From Spirosoma profusum (lineage in GTDB: Bacteria > Bacteroidota > Bacteroidia > Cytophagales > Spirosomataceae): 64,000 bases of DNA. The translations under genes and the position numbers were made by a program. The DNA lies in assembly GCF_014699005.1 (NCBI RefSeq), contig NZ_JACWZY010000004.1, forward strand, positions 279,670-343,669. The letters run 5' to 3'. Shown here piece after piece: positions 39,301 to 48,663 of the stretch. The notes below the pieces were generated by a model. It was not told the origin of the DNA. It saw only the letters and a program-made list of their open reading frames with translations, and did no database searches. Each line of letters opens with the position of its first letter. Within the stretch, counting starts at the first letter, position 1.

Positions 39301-41140
39301 CCGTAACTTTAACCAGGCGATACAGATCGTCGTAGGCAAACCGGGTCGTATTTCCGTTTTTGTCTGTCTCACTTAACTTGTTCCCGGCATCATCATACTC
39401 GTAAAAGACCGTTTTTCCCAGCGCGTCCGTAACAGACAGTGGTTGCTTCCGACTGTTGTACGTATAGGTTGTTACGTTACCATTTCCATCCGTCTCCTTA
39501 ACAATATTTCCCTGTCCATCGTATTCCATAGACATGGTATTACCAAGCGGAAGTGTCGTTTTGATACGTCGTCCCAAGCCGTCATACGCATAGCTCGTCA
39601 CCTTGCCTAGTGCATTGGTTTCCGAAGCCAGTAGTTTGAGTTTATTGTAGGTGTAATTCGTTATTTGCCCCAACGCATCCGTCATTTTGGTACGTTGGTT
39701 CAAGGCATTGTATTGATACGTTGTCGTATGGCTTTCAGGATCGGTTTCTGTGAGCTGGTTCCCAAAACAATCATAGGTAAACGTGCGTATACCAGCCTCC
39801 GGATCGGTTATTCTGGTGAGATTCCCATTGCTATTGTACTCATAACTCGTCGTAAAATTGTTAGCGTTGGTATAGGTAATGCGATTCCCTTTCGTGTCAT
39901 ACGTCGATTTCTCGATTACGCCCAGCGGCTTATCGATTTCCGTGAGATTACCCTTGGCATCGTATTTAAACGTAGTGGTATTTCCTCTTTTATCGATTAA
40001 ACTCGTGACTTTATTAAAAGTCGATTCATACGTATAGGTTGTTACGTTGCCAGCCGGATCGGTTTCTTTTAGTACGTTACCATTGCTGTCGTACGTATAA
40101 ACCGTCGATTTCCTGTTACCATCGGTCAGACGGGTAATGTTGTTGTTTGCATCGTAGTTATATTCCAGATTGTAGCCGCAGCAATTCCCGCGTTTTGAAA
40201 TAACTCGCCCTTTATCATCGAATGTATAGGTCGTCACCACCGTCTGACCGTTCACCTGTTCGGCCACAAATGTTTTCAACTGCCGTGATACGTAGCTGAA
40301 TACATGGCTGGTAGCGCAGGAAACGACTTTAGAAACGGCCCCATTCCGATTATAAAAAATACTCATGTTGTTGCCGCCTTCGTCCGTATAGCCGACGATA
40401 CGTGCCGTTGTGTCAGCGTAGTACTTCACAAAATCACCGATGGGGTTCGTGACCTGGGAGGGGTTACCTTGGGCGTCGTATTGATACGTGATTTTGCGCT
40501 CCGGCAAACAACTGTTATCCTTGATTTCGGTCAGACGTCCGCTCGTCCAGCTAAAGTTCACCGTATGGCCAGAACTGTGCGTCAAGGTAGTCAGCAACGT
40601 ATCGGTATATGCCAAACTGATCTGATTTCCGTTGGCGTCCTGCATACGGGTCAGGCGCTTGTGGCTGGCATTTTCAAAGTAATACCGCAGACCGTCTTTC
40701 GTCTGAACATAGAATTTGCCGGATTCATACTCTTTCAGGGCATCAAAGACGCCCGTTGCGGGTATGTAATTCGCGCCTGATTTTTGATAAAGCTCCCGAC
40801 GCCCATCGGCCCGTTCGACCCAGACGCCCGAGTTGTCGGCATAATAGGCCATATTATAGGTAAAGGTCCAGCCCTTACCCATGCCCCAGTTTCGACTCCT
40901 ACGGGTTGCATTGTAGGAGAATGTAATGTCAATAGGTAACCCCTGGCTCGGAATCATTAAATCCGTTCGCCGATGATAGAGGTTACCCGTATAACTGTTG
41001 ATTTCAAAACCATTAGGTACAGGTACGGTAGGCCGGGTCCTGTTCTGGGCGAAGAGGAACTGACCTGACGATCCCAGAAAAATGAGTATCGAAAAAAACA
41101 GTAGGCGAAACATAGTCGTGGTGTGGTAAAAGATAATCAA
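36338..41140 (-). CDS. Rhs/YD-repeat polymorphic toxin-like protein with distinct C-terminal tip
   Basis: The protein has 1600 residues. The signal peptide is MFRLLFFSILIFLGSSG..; Met10 at 41113 is an equally good start, but the ATG at 41140 overlaps the upstream stop as ATGA. A DUF6531-like region and about 1250 residues of YD repeats follow, then an intact Rhs core (YHYRNRELSPILGRFAQRD...NNYAYV...DPLGL) ending near residue 1375. After DPLGL come a hydrophobic pre-toxin stretch (about 1380-1430) and a compact tip (about the last 100 residues: GVTIIGETMERVKVAAS...TLNDMPDF...PSIFYQMEQNMLKNY). In Rhs systems the core encloses and releases such tips, which poison rivals. The tip and pre-tip DNA is markedly AT-rich. 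No catalytic motif is recognisable. An immunity candidate overlaps its end. Confidence 0.88.
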   Translation of the reverse strand: MIIFYHTTTMFRLLFFSILIFLGSSGQFLFAQNRTRPTVPVPNGFEINSYTGNLYHRRTDLMIPSQGLPIDITFSYNATRRSRNWGMGKGWTFTYNMAYYADNSGVWVERADGRRELYQKSGANYIPATGVFDALKEYESGKFYVQTKDGLRYYFENASHKRLTRMQDANGNQISLAYTDTLLTTLTHSSGHTVNFSWTSGRLTEIKDNSCLPERKITYQYDAQGNPSQVTNPIGDFVKYYADTTARIVGYTDEGGNNMSIFYNRNGAVSKVVSCATSHVFSYVSRQLKTFVAEQVNGQTVVTTYTFDDKGRVISKRGNCCGYNLEYNYDANNNITRLTDGNRKSTVYTYDSNGNVLKETDPAGNVTTYTYESTFNKVTSLIDKRGNTTTFKYDAKGNLTEIDKPLGVIEKSTYDTKGNRITYTNANNFTTSYEYNSNGNLTRITDPEAGIRTFTYDCFGNQLTETDPESHTTTYQYNALNQRTKMTDALGQITNYTYNKLKLLASETNALGKVTSYAYDGLGRRIKTTLPLGNTMSMEYDGQGNIVKETDGNGNVTTYTYNSRKQPLSVTDALGKTVFYEYDDAGNKLSETDKNGNTTRFAYDDLYRLVKVTDALGGITTYSYDAMGNRTAEIDPNGNTTTYTYDALQRLTKTTDPLNYSEQYTYDAAGNRLTVKDKNTNVTTTTFDKLNRRKTVSNALGGVTSFTYNANGRLTSEKDPLNRITTYAYDNNSRLVTATNALNEVTTYTYDAIGNEKTVTHPNGKLETHTYDDNSQLLTTTDQIGTVVTYTYDGNGNVSTEKDGAGNTTSFQYDARNQLIKTTFPNQTTIQIAYDANGNKIKETDQKGNVMLLAYDKLNRTNTITDQLGQNNRFTYDAKGNLINIIDAKNNTTSYTYDNRNKLTLQTYADGSTKRFAYDAQGSLAEKTTGTGTKIQYKYDALNRLTERQYPANVKETLEYDAAGYLVKAINANATITLSYDALGRLIREDNNGKPTSYSYNTSARTKSIDYPGGTKIVWQMDNRSRLIEVKRNNTTLAGLQYDGADRLTKKTFSNGTTANYGYDAMSNLLSLTATPASQLNIRYQYDPSDQRTLTERLHKPTRSETYTYDATFQLKDFASGQYSNNQLTPSVSHQYTYDALGNRTIAKEGATEKTYASNYVNQYTAITINGSNALPTYDRNGNLLTDCSNTYEYDPDNRLLAIQNGTARVTYAYDALGRRVSRTQDGTTTRYYYDLDNVIEETTNSTIKSFVYGSDFDQILYANAGANDYYYQTDDLNSVQNITNASGNVLEYYTYDPFGTPHIFSPADVELAASTLNNLLYTGRPYEFTFESYHYRNRELSPILGRFAQRDPLEYIDGLNNYAYVNNNVTNATDPLGLVNWGGVGSAIGGLVQSGFGIAGGIALSSTGLGATIGIPLAGISSYELFANLDNLLKSLNDLDVSSTGSLAKDIAKAVDPCNGNYQLAAEAFDFLKGFVGPSGFAKNGVNSISKNEINFIPKKGVTIIGETMERVKVAASKIPGAKTLNDMPDFIGSKDQITSQMMQYNRKWILNEMRSGRTILDIGKDVNRVNPSIFYQMEQNMLKNYQKLHPGSLNIVRP

Positions 41141-44100
41141 TCAGTAATCACAATGTCGATCGTTGGAACTGCCCGGTTTGTAGATACCGTATAGATTTTA
41201 AAGTACCCACTGGCTCCGGGACGTAAAATTCCGGGCGGGCCACCCTCTTCCTTACATTCGAGCACGAGGTCACTTTTGTTGTCTTTCAGTTCGGGGATTG
41301 AAAACGCAACCGGGACGTTTTCGCTGAGCGAGAGCAGGTATTTTGTCGGTACGGGAATATCGACCGTTCCATTATTCTGGTAACTGACAATGAAGGACGT
41401 AATAGCCGAGAGCCTTACGTTGGCTGGGGCTACTACGTCGGTTGTGAATTGATCTTCAAAACCGACATTCGTAATCTGGCAGACAAACCCTGAACTGCCA
41501 GGTTCACCCGTATTTCCGGAGACAAACACGCTACCGGTTCCCTGACGAATCGTAAAACTCTGTGGAAGCACGGCGGTGGCCCCGCCCGGATTTGTGGCTT
41601 CTACGTCGTAAGCCCCTAATGGTTTGTTCAGCAGATCGAACGTAACAAAGACGACCGTCTGGTTAACGTATTGAATGCGATACGGTTGTATAGTTTCAGT
41701 GCCTGTTTTTTTCAGCCGGAAAACCGTACTGGCTTCAAATCGGGCTCCCGTTATTTTTAACGTAGCGAGGCCAGTATTACCGCCCTGCGACGCGTTCACA
41801 CTTTTGACGCCAAACGGAATAACTTTTGCCAGCAAGGTAATCGGCAGGGACGGTGTTGTTAAATTTCCACCCGTTACCATCAGGTAATACGTTCCGGTCT
41901 GTAAGGAAGGAAGTACGATCTCCTGATTCGCCTGAAATGGCAGATTTCCTACATAATCATATTGGTTAACGGTCGGCACCAATCCTTTACGGATAAAAAT
42001 ACGATTGACGGCGTTGTTGGTAGAATCTCCTTTTAAGGTAACAGCCAGCGTTTCACCCGTTAAACCAGCAGGAACTTCAATGCGATAATACAGAGGGTTA
42101 TCTTTTTTTAACGTAGCGGAAGTCAGTACGTTAATAGGAAGTTCCCGAAACGTCACAACAAGCTTACTAACTGATATAGCCTGGTTATTCCCTTCGTTGT
42201 GTTCGACAATGTTGTTCAGGATATCCGTTTTGATGATAACGTAGTACTCGCCAATTGACAGGTTGGCCAGTGGTTTTTCCAGCGTCTGGATGGCCGTTGC
42301 CTGAATCGGCAAATTAACGGTACCTTCCAGCGTACCGAGTAATACGTCGGTTGCATCTAAGGTCGTGTCAGCCGATAGGTATACGGCATCGCGTCGAAAC
42401 GCATTGGTTGCATTCGTGCCTATATTGGCGAGTACCCAACTGATAAGTGCGGTTTCGCCAGCGTACTGGGGAGTGGCAGGAACTGTAATCTCTTTTATAA
42501 CCAGATCGCTGGGTTGCTGGGGCGAAATGAAAAGACTTGCGACGGCGATGTTGTTCCCCTCGTTTCCGCGCTCGAAAACAGTATTCGTAGCGTCGGTCTG
42601 CTGAAGCAGGTAATAATTACCCGATACGTTTGGCGGCAGCATGAGTTGAAGGGTATCGGTATATTCTGCGCCAGCAGCAAGTGCACCGTTGTGCGCATGG
42701 CTACCTAGCGACACATCATTACCTAGCTGTAAATCGGTCGATAAATAGAATTGATCAATCCATGAACTGGCCGGGGTAGGCCCAGTACCATTGTTTTTGA
42801 CTTTCGCGCGAACCGTAATGGGTTGCGAGGCAACAGCCTGGGTCGGCAACGAAACCAGCGAAGGAACCAGATCGGCGGGCGGAAGTGTAACAACCTGTAC
42901 GCTTGTCCCCCCTCCGCTGAGTGTCATCGCCAGCGTATTATTGGCTCGATTCGGGTCATTATGCTGACTGAAGCGATCCACGTTCACAATAAAAAATACG
43001 GTTCCTTCGGCTTCCTGAGGAACGGTAACGGTCAGACTTCGGGTGTACGTATTGCCCGGCCCTAGTGGCGAATTAATGGCTGTACTGCCAATTAACTGAT
43101 CGCTGAAATCGAGAACAGGATTCGTACTCAGGAATACTGCATCTGTCCAGGATGGGATTACCGTTGACTGCGTACTGTTATTTTTAACCGTCCATTGCAG
43201 GCTAACCGGCTGACCAGCGGTTACGGTACCGCTTAAAATCTGACCGGTCACTACCGACAAATCTGTCTGTGGTAAAGCAACCAGATTTACCGTACTGGTA
43301 GCGGTTTTCAGGTTGTTTGCCTCGGCGTTGTTTTCGAAAATAAGGTTTCCAGCGTCCGTTTTTACAATAATATAGTAGGCGCCGGGTGCCAGATTTCCGG
43401 GGATTGGGAAAGCCGTTTGCTGGGTATACGATTGGCCGGCAGCCAGTGACCGATTCAGGAAGGTGGTGCCAATATTAACCTGAGTCGCTTCGTTCAGTGT
43501 CGGCGTGGGCGACAGATAGACACCGTCTGTCCAGCTCTTATTCGTAATTGGCCCCGCTCCACTATTTTTTACCGTATACTGAATGGCAATCGCAGTACCA
43601 ACGGTATCGGTGGTTGGTGTAACAAGCGAAGAAACCTCAAGATCAGGTGAGGGGGCAAGGGTAATGCCAATTGGAGCCACCAGTACGTTGTTAGTCTCTA
43701 GCCGTTCGAAAATAGTGTTATCGGCATCACTAATCAGAATCAGGTAATAATTGCCTGAAATCTGGGCGGGCAGTGAAACAGACGCATTTTTAGTGTATTC
43801 GCCCGTTGCGCTCAGAAACTGATCCGTTACAGTTTCCGTCAACAGAACATCGGTTGGATCAAAGCTCTGATTCGTTGATAAATAGATACGATCCGTCCAG
43901 TTGGCATTGTAAATGGCGGCCGGGCTGTCATTTTTCACTTTCCATTGAACCGATAGGGTTTCTTCCGACAAGGCAGTTGCGGGAGCCGTCAGGGTAAGTG
44001 GTTTGAGGTCCGGATTGATGACGGTGATTTTGTCGACCGCCATCGACGTATTATCGGTTTCGTCGGGATTCTCGTAAATCTGATTGTTGGAATCCGAAAA

Positions 44101-47100
44101 GACGAATACGTAGTAGTCGCCCGCCTGAAGTGAACGGGGTATCTGAACACTTTGCTGCATCCGGCTGCTGCTCAAGGAAAGCAAATGTTCCTGACGGGTA
44201 AAACTGCCAATAAAACGGTCGGTCGACGCATTGAAGATTTGATCAGTCGACAAGTAAATGCCTTCGACCCAGGGTTTAATGGCTACCTCTGAGCCTTCAT
44301 TGGCGGTTGTCCATTGAACCGTTACGTTTTGGCCGTTCGATACGGTCGTCGATGACACGCCCACATTACTAACCACCAGATTGGGAGTTGGCCGTTGAAT
44401 AATGGTCATAGCAAGGCTGTTCAGGCTATTGTTGTCTTCCCGGGTATACTCAAAAACCTGGCTATACCGATCAGTGATTACATGTATGTAGTACTGGCCT
44501 GAAATTTGGGCCGGGAGTATGACTTTTTGCGTGATCTGATACGTACCGTTGGGAGCTATTACCCCTTGCTGGCCGACGGTTTTCAGCACTCGGTCTGTAG
44601 CCAGATTGACCGACTCCGACGTTCCAATTGAAATCTGATCAGCCCAGTTTGTTGCCGTAGTCGGGCCCGTGCCTTTATTCGTAACGGTATACGTAACGGT
44701 CACTTCACTTTCGGAAAACGTATTCAACGGTGAGACCGTCAGCGCCGTTACCTGTAAATCAGGGGGTGGAGCCAGCGAAATATTCAGGATAGTACTGCCG
44801 CGCTCGTTGTTGGTTAACGAAGTCTCGCGCAGCGATTGTGATGCGTTTGTAGTAACAACAACGTAGTAATTACCCTGTATACCTTGTGGAATTCTGAACG
44901 TAAAGTTTGCCGAACGATAGGATTGACCAATGGGCAGCGAACTAAAATTACTGACAGCACCGATATAATATTTTTCAGCACTTGCACTCAAAACCGGATT
45001 GTCGCATAAATAAACCTGATCGGTCCAGGGGCCATTTGTATCGCCTTCACCCTGATTTTTCACGACCCAGCTTACAGAAACATCTGTTTCTGAAATACCG
45101 GTAGCAGGGGTCGAAATGCTTTCAACAATTAAGTCGGGTAAATGGCGCGTTCGGAATGTTCGAACAGGGCTGGCCAGCTCGTAGCAGGCGCGTTTGGCAA
45201 CAATCTGCCACTTATAGCTCTGATCGTACTGAATAATAGTGGTATTCGAGATCGTATAATTAATGGCGGTGATGTTGGCAGCCGTTGGGGTATTGGGTCT
45301 GGCTGACGTAGCGGGCCAGACGTAAAGATCATAGGTAACAGCCTTGGGGATTGGCGACCAGGTGAAGACAACCTGTATGGGCTGATCGGTTTCGTTATCC
45401 TGCGGCAGAAGGTTCTGAAACGTACCGGTTAGCGGTTGATTCGTTACGTTAACGGGTACGGTTTTTACAGAATCCTGACCGGCACAAACGCCCGTGTATT
45501 TTACCTTGATTGTGTAGTTTCCGACTGTAGCCCAGTTAATCGTTGCCGTTACGTTATTCGCCTGGAGGCTTCCTCCGCCGGAGAGCGACCATATGTAGTT
45601 ATTGCTGCCCGATACGGTATTCTCCAGGTTATACGTCTTTGTTCCAACACAGGAAACGGTATCGCCCGCAATGGAAAATACGGGTGGTACCCGATGAATA
45701 CTCAAGGGTGTACTGTTCGCCGTACTGACCCGGGACGGATTACTCGCCGAAATACGGATACGGTAGTTTGTTCCCTCTGCCACAGAAGGAATAGTGACCG
45801 TGATGGAGCCAGAACCTGTTCCGGTTAAGGTTCCTATTGGGCGGGGCGATGTGAAACTGCCATCAGCATCAGACAGTTGAGCCGTAAAAATATTGCCTGC
45901 CGTGAAGGGGCTGTTAACCGTAAATGGAATACTGACTGTATTGCCAATGCATAAAGTCTGTTCGATCTGACCTATTGTGACAAACGTGCCTGAAGGTGGT
46001 TCAAGCCTGAACGAATTTTTGTTGGTGATGCTCCAGTGCCCATTTCTATTTTTGGCTCTAACGTAAAGGATATGATCGCCCAGCAGAAGATTCTGTGAAT
46101 CAACTTCAAAAGCGATGTTATCAATTGTCGTTCCCGACGTAACTGTTATCTGCTTCCCCTGGCCAAATCCAGGATCGGTGTCCACAAAATACTCAACCTG
46201 AGTAATGTCGGCTAATGGCTCAGCCTGAGTAATCGACTGTTTATAAAACGTACGGGTGTTTGTCAGACTCCATTGCTGTTTTTCATCTTTGAAACGAGTA
46301 TACAGTTTATGAAAACCGTCAGAGAGAGACGTAATGTTAAAATCAAAAGTAATGTTCGAAAGATCAGAGCCCGCCGTAATGGCTATGGATGTGGCTTTGT
46401 CAAAACCAGGATCATTATCAATGAAATATTCGCCTTTAACAATGTTTGGAAGCGTATTGCCGGTTGGCTGAATGGCCTCTTTATAAAATGTTCTTGTAGG
46501 GGTATGCGACCAGTTACCGTTACTATCCCGGAAGCGGATGTACAGATTATGAAAGCCTGTTGCCAGAGCCGTTACGTCAGCCGTAAACGAAATATTGTTC
46601 AGATTGGAAGCTGGTGAAACAGCAATTGCCGTACCACTTCCAAAACCGGGGTCAGTGTCGAAGAAGTATTCAGCTTTGACAATATTCGCCAGAACTGTGG
46701 GGGAAACCGTCAAATTTTGTTTGTAAAACAACCGTTTTTGCGTAAGCCCCCAGCTTCCATTGGCATCCCTGAAGCGGACAAAAAGTTGATGAAATCCGGG
46801 CGTAAGGGACGTAATATCGAATGTCAACGTAACGTTGCTCAAGTCCGATCCGGACGTAACGGGAATAGTAGTGCCGCTTCCAAAACCGGGGTCAGTATCA
46901 ATAAAATATTCACCTTTCACTACGTTCGGCAAGGTGGTACTCGCTGCAATAAAATCCTCTTTATAGAAGATTCGCACGTTTGTAAGCGACCATCCGCCTT
47001 TTGTGACAGGGGTGCCATTTTCCTGTACCTGATACGGCGTTACGAAAGACCGTATGAATACCTGATGAAAGCCAGCGGGAAGACTGTTTATATTGATCGC

Positions 47101-47283
47101 AAAAGAGGCTGTCACATCCAGACCTGCCGTAATCGGCACGTTTACCCCCTGACCAAAGCCAGGATCGGTATCGACGTAGTATTCGATCTTCGATACGTTC
47201 TGAGCCTGAATTCCGGAGCAGATAAGGCAAAGCCATAACAGGACCGCGAAAGCCGGGAAATTGCGGAGTGTAAACTGTTTCAT
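41137..47283 (-). CDS. Giant secreted 5x(D-T-D-P-G-F-G) / 8x CARDB protein
   Basis: The protein has 2048 residues. A signal peptide (1-27, GIQAQ) is followed by five repeats of about 85 residues (30-440) each beginning VEYFxDTDPGFGxG and ending WSLTNxRxFYK. An Ig/PKD-like region comes next (SCVGTKTYNLE...), then a fibronectin-like domain (about 620-700), eight CARDB domains (about 710-1700), an IPT-like domain and an end region FVCQITNVGFED...GPPGILRPGASGY. From the fibronectin-like domain onward it parallels the 19246-28533 giant domain for domain. It overlaps the downstream Rhs start by 4 bp, so CARDB giant and Rhs protein are translated together. The role is probably a secreted scaffold or adhesin linked to the Rhs protein. 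No enzyme motif is seen. Confidence 0.88.
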   Translation of the reverse strand: MKQFTLRNFPAFAVLLWLCLICSGIQAQNVSKIEYYVDTDPGFGQGVNVPITAGLDVTASFAININSLPAGFHQVFIRSFVTPYQVQENGTPVTKGGWSLTNVRIFYKEDFIAASTTLPNVVKGEYFIDTDPGFGSGTTIPVTSGSDLSNVTLTFDITSLTPGFHQLFVRFRDANGSWGLTQKRLFYKQNLTVSPTVLANIVKAEYFFDTDPGFGSGTAIAVSPASNLNNISFTADVTALATGFHNLYIRFRDSNGNWSHTPTRTFYKEAIQPTGNTLPNIVKGEYFIDNDPGFDKATSIAITAGSDLSNITFDFNITSLSDGFHKLYTRFKDEKQQWSLTNTRTFYKQSITQAEPLADITQVEYFVDTDPGFGQGKQITVTSGTTIDNIAFEVDSQNLLLGDHILYVRAKNRNGHWSITNKNSFRLEPPSGTFVTIGQIEQTLCIGNTVSIPFTVNSPFTAGNIFTAQLSDADGSFTSPRPIGTLTGTGSGSITVTIPSVAEGTNYRIRISASNPSRVSTANSTPLSIHRVPPVFSIAGDTVSCVGTKTYNLENTVSGSNNYIWSLSGGGSLQANNVTATINWATVGNYTIKVKYTGVCAGQDSVKTVPVNVTNQPLTGTFQNLLPQDNETDQPIQVVFTWSPIPKAVTYDLYVWPATSARPNTPTAANITAINYTISNTTIIQYDQSYKWQIVAKRACYELASPVRTFRTRHLPDLIVESISTPATGISETDVSVSWVVKNQGEGDTNGPWTDQVYLCDNPVLSASAEKYYIGAVSNFSSLPIGQSYRSANFTFRIPQGIQGNYYVVVTTNASQSLRETSLTNNERGSTILNISLAPPPDLQVTALTVSPLNTFSESEVTVTYTVTNKGTGPTTATNWADQISIGTSESVNLATDRVLKTVGQQGVIAPNGTYQITQKVILPAQISGQYYIHVITDRYSQVFEYTREDNNSLNSLAMTIIQRPTPNLVVSNVGVSSTTVSNGQNVTVQWTTANEGSEVAIKPWVEGIYLSTDQIFNASTDRFIGSFTRQEHLLSLSSSRMQQSVQIPRSLQAGDYYVFVFSDSNNQIYENPDETDNTSMAVDKITVINPDLKPLTLTAPATALSEETLSVQWKVKNDSPAAIYNANWTDRIYLSTNQSFDPTDVLLTETVTDQFLSATGEYTKNASVSLPAQISGNYYLILISDADNTIFERLETNNVLVAPIGITLAPSPDLEVSSLVTPTTDTVGTAIAIQYTVKNSGAGPITNKSWTDGVYLSPTPTLNEATQVNIGTTFLNRSLAAGQSYTQQTAFPIPGNLAPGAYYIIVKTDAGNLIFENNAEANNLKTATSTVNLVALPQTDLSVVTGQILSGTVTAGQPVSLQWTVKNNSTQSTVIPSWTDAVFLSTNPVLDFSDQLIGSTAINSPLGPGNTYTRSLTVTVPQEAEGTVFFIVNVDRFSQHNDPNRANNTLAMTLSGGGTSVQVVTLPPADLVPSLVSLPTQAVASQPITVRAKVKNNGTGPTPASSWIDQFYLSTDLQLGNDVSLGSHAHNGALAAGAEYTDTLQLMLPPNVSGNYYLLQQTDATNTVFERGNEGNNIAVASLFISPQQPSDLVIKEITVPATPQYAGETALISWVLANIGTNATNAFRRDAVYLSADTTLDATDVLLGTLEGTVNLPIQATAIQTLEKPLANLSIGEYYVIIKTDILNNIVEHNEGNNQAISVSKLVVTFRELPINVLTSATLKKDNPLYYRIEVPAGLTGETLAVTLKGDSTNNAVNRIFIRKGLVPTVNQYDYVGNLPFQANQEIVLPSLQTGTYYLMVTGGNLTTPSLPITLLAKVIPFGVKSVNASQGGNTGLATLKITGARFEASTVFRLKKTGTETIQPYRIQYVNQTVVFVTFDLLNKPLGAYDVEATNPGGATAVLPQSFTIRQGTGSVFVSGNTGEPGSSGFVCQITNVGFEDQFTTDVVAPANVRLSAITSFIVSYQNNGTVDIPVPTKYLLSLSENVPVAFSIPELKDNKSDLVLECKEEGGPPGILRPGASGYFKIYTVSTNRAVPTIDIVITD

Positions 47284-47336
47284 AACAGACGTATTTAGCC
47301 GTTATCGACTCAGTCGGTGATAAAAGAAATACGCTG

Positions 47337-48389
47337 TTAATTGTTGGACCTTACTTTGACCGTAACATCAATCGGGTCGGCAGAACTACCGACTGGCTGA
47401 TTTTCAAAGAAGTAAACGGAAGGGATGGGTGGAATACCCGATAAGACGTAAGGCGTTTGACCGCCAAACATACCGGCATCTACCGGATTCTGGGCGGTGC
47501 TGCCATAACCCGCACCGATGGCCGGCGAACCTGATTTTAATTTGAAATATCCGTCGGGAGAGCCAGTAAGCACGAATACAGTGCTCATATCGATGTTCGA
47601 TTTATTATTGTTGGCTGTACCGAATTGAGTTCCCGAACCAATATTATTAGACAGTAAGTTATCTGTACCTTCAAATGTGCCAACGTACATAATATTATTG
47701 GTTAAGGTACTAGTATACGTTCTCACTTTACCCCGTCTAAAAACATTATTTTGAATCAATGTGACGGCGTTTACACTGCTATTTATGCATAGACTTTCTG
47801 TTTGTTCTCCTTGGCTAGAACCTACAAACATGTAATTATTGGTAACTAGTATTCCAGTTGAAGGCTGTTGTATAAACAGGACAAACCCAAAATTTTGGGT
47901 TATAATAATATTGTTAACGGGAATAGAAGAATCATTTTGTTTATAGTACAAACCAATTGTTCCTGACTGCCACTCCGGATCTGAATTACCAAAAGAAGAA
48001 AACTTATTTCGTTTAATGATAATATCATTACAGAATACATTAATACTATTCCCAGAAAAATCCATACCCAAAACAACTGACCCTTCAGAACCTACATAAT
48101 AGGTGATACCACTTATTCTGGCTGTTTGTGTAAAGGCCTGTAGATTGGTATTGGCATCCAGAAAGAAGCCGGGCCCAATTATCGTTAATTTTTTTGTCGA
48201 GGTTAAAGTACCATATGAATTCGGTGAGCCCTCTACATGAATAGTGTCACCCGAAGCGGCCGCATCATGGGCAGCCTGTAGGGTTGTGAGACCGACGTTT
48301 ATTCCGCTGTTATTATTAACACGCCATATTTTGGCATAAGAGGAACAACAGAAAAGCAGGCAGTAAACGGCCAGAAGTAAAGTTTTCAT
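47337..48389 (-). CDS. Secreted right-handed beta-helix protein
   Basis: The protein has 350 residues. A signal peptide (1-19, CCSSYAK) precedes a start typical of parallel beta-helix surface proteins (TLQAAHDAAASGDTIHVEGS) and strand-turn repeats rich in Asn/Ser/Thr (IIITQNFGFVLFIQQ, ILVTNNYMFVG, LIQNNVF). The end runs GYFKLKSGSPAIGAGYGS then YVLSGIPPIPSVYFF. It lies 53 bp upstream of the CARDB giant, same strand, and is probably the first gene of cassette B. In cassette A a beta-helix region is instead fused to the CARDB giant. Carbohydrate binding or lyase-like activity is possible for the fold, but no catalytic residues are evident. The 48390-48663 gap upstream is AT-rich and holds no gene. 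Confidence 0.8.
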   Translation of the reverse strand: MKTLLLAVYCLLFCCSSYAKIWRVNNNSGINVGLTTLQAAHDAAASGDTIHVEGSPNSYGTLTSTKKLTIIGPGFFLDANTNLQAFTQTARISGITYYVGSEGSVVLGMDFSGNSINVFCNDIIIKRNKFSSFGNSDPEWQSGTIGLYYKQNDSSIPVNNIIITQNFGFVLFIQQPSTGILVTNNYMFVGSSQGEQTESLCINSSVNAVTLIQNNVFRRGKVRTYTSTLTNNIMYVGTFEGTDNLLSNNIGSGTQFGTANNNKSNIDMSTVFVLTGSPDGYFKLKSGSPAIGAGYGSTAQNPVDAGMFGGQTPYVLSGIPPIPSVYFFENQPVGSSADPIDVTVKVRSNN

Positions 48390-48663
48390 TATAAATTATA
48401 AGTATGGAGTGGATAATTACTGAGTAATAGTACCTGTATTGTTTCCTTTATCAAAATTTTTTTAATATAAAACTGGCTGGTATATATCTATTTTTATTTA
48501 ACGGTTTGTTTTTAAAGGATAAGTTTATTTCAATGACATTTTAGCAACTTAAGGGAGTTATCGGTAGTAACATAACCCGATTCATCGATAGTATGAAAGG
48601 GATTCTTAACAGGCATAAGCGGAACGTATTATAGGCTTGTTGTCGAAATGCAATATTGATACG

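Noticed and set aside
38423..40780. Several plus-strand frames of 110-160 codons across the Rhs gene
   Set aside because: They track the YD-repeat codon pattern in the antisense direction and have no signal peptide, motif or gene-like spacing.
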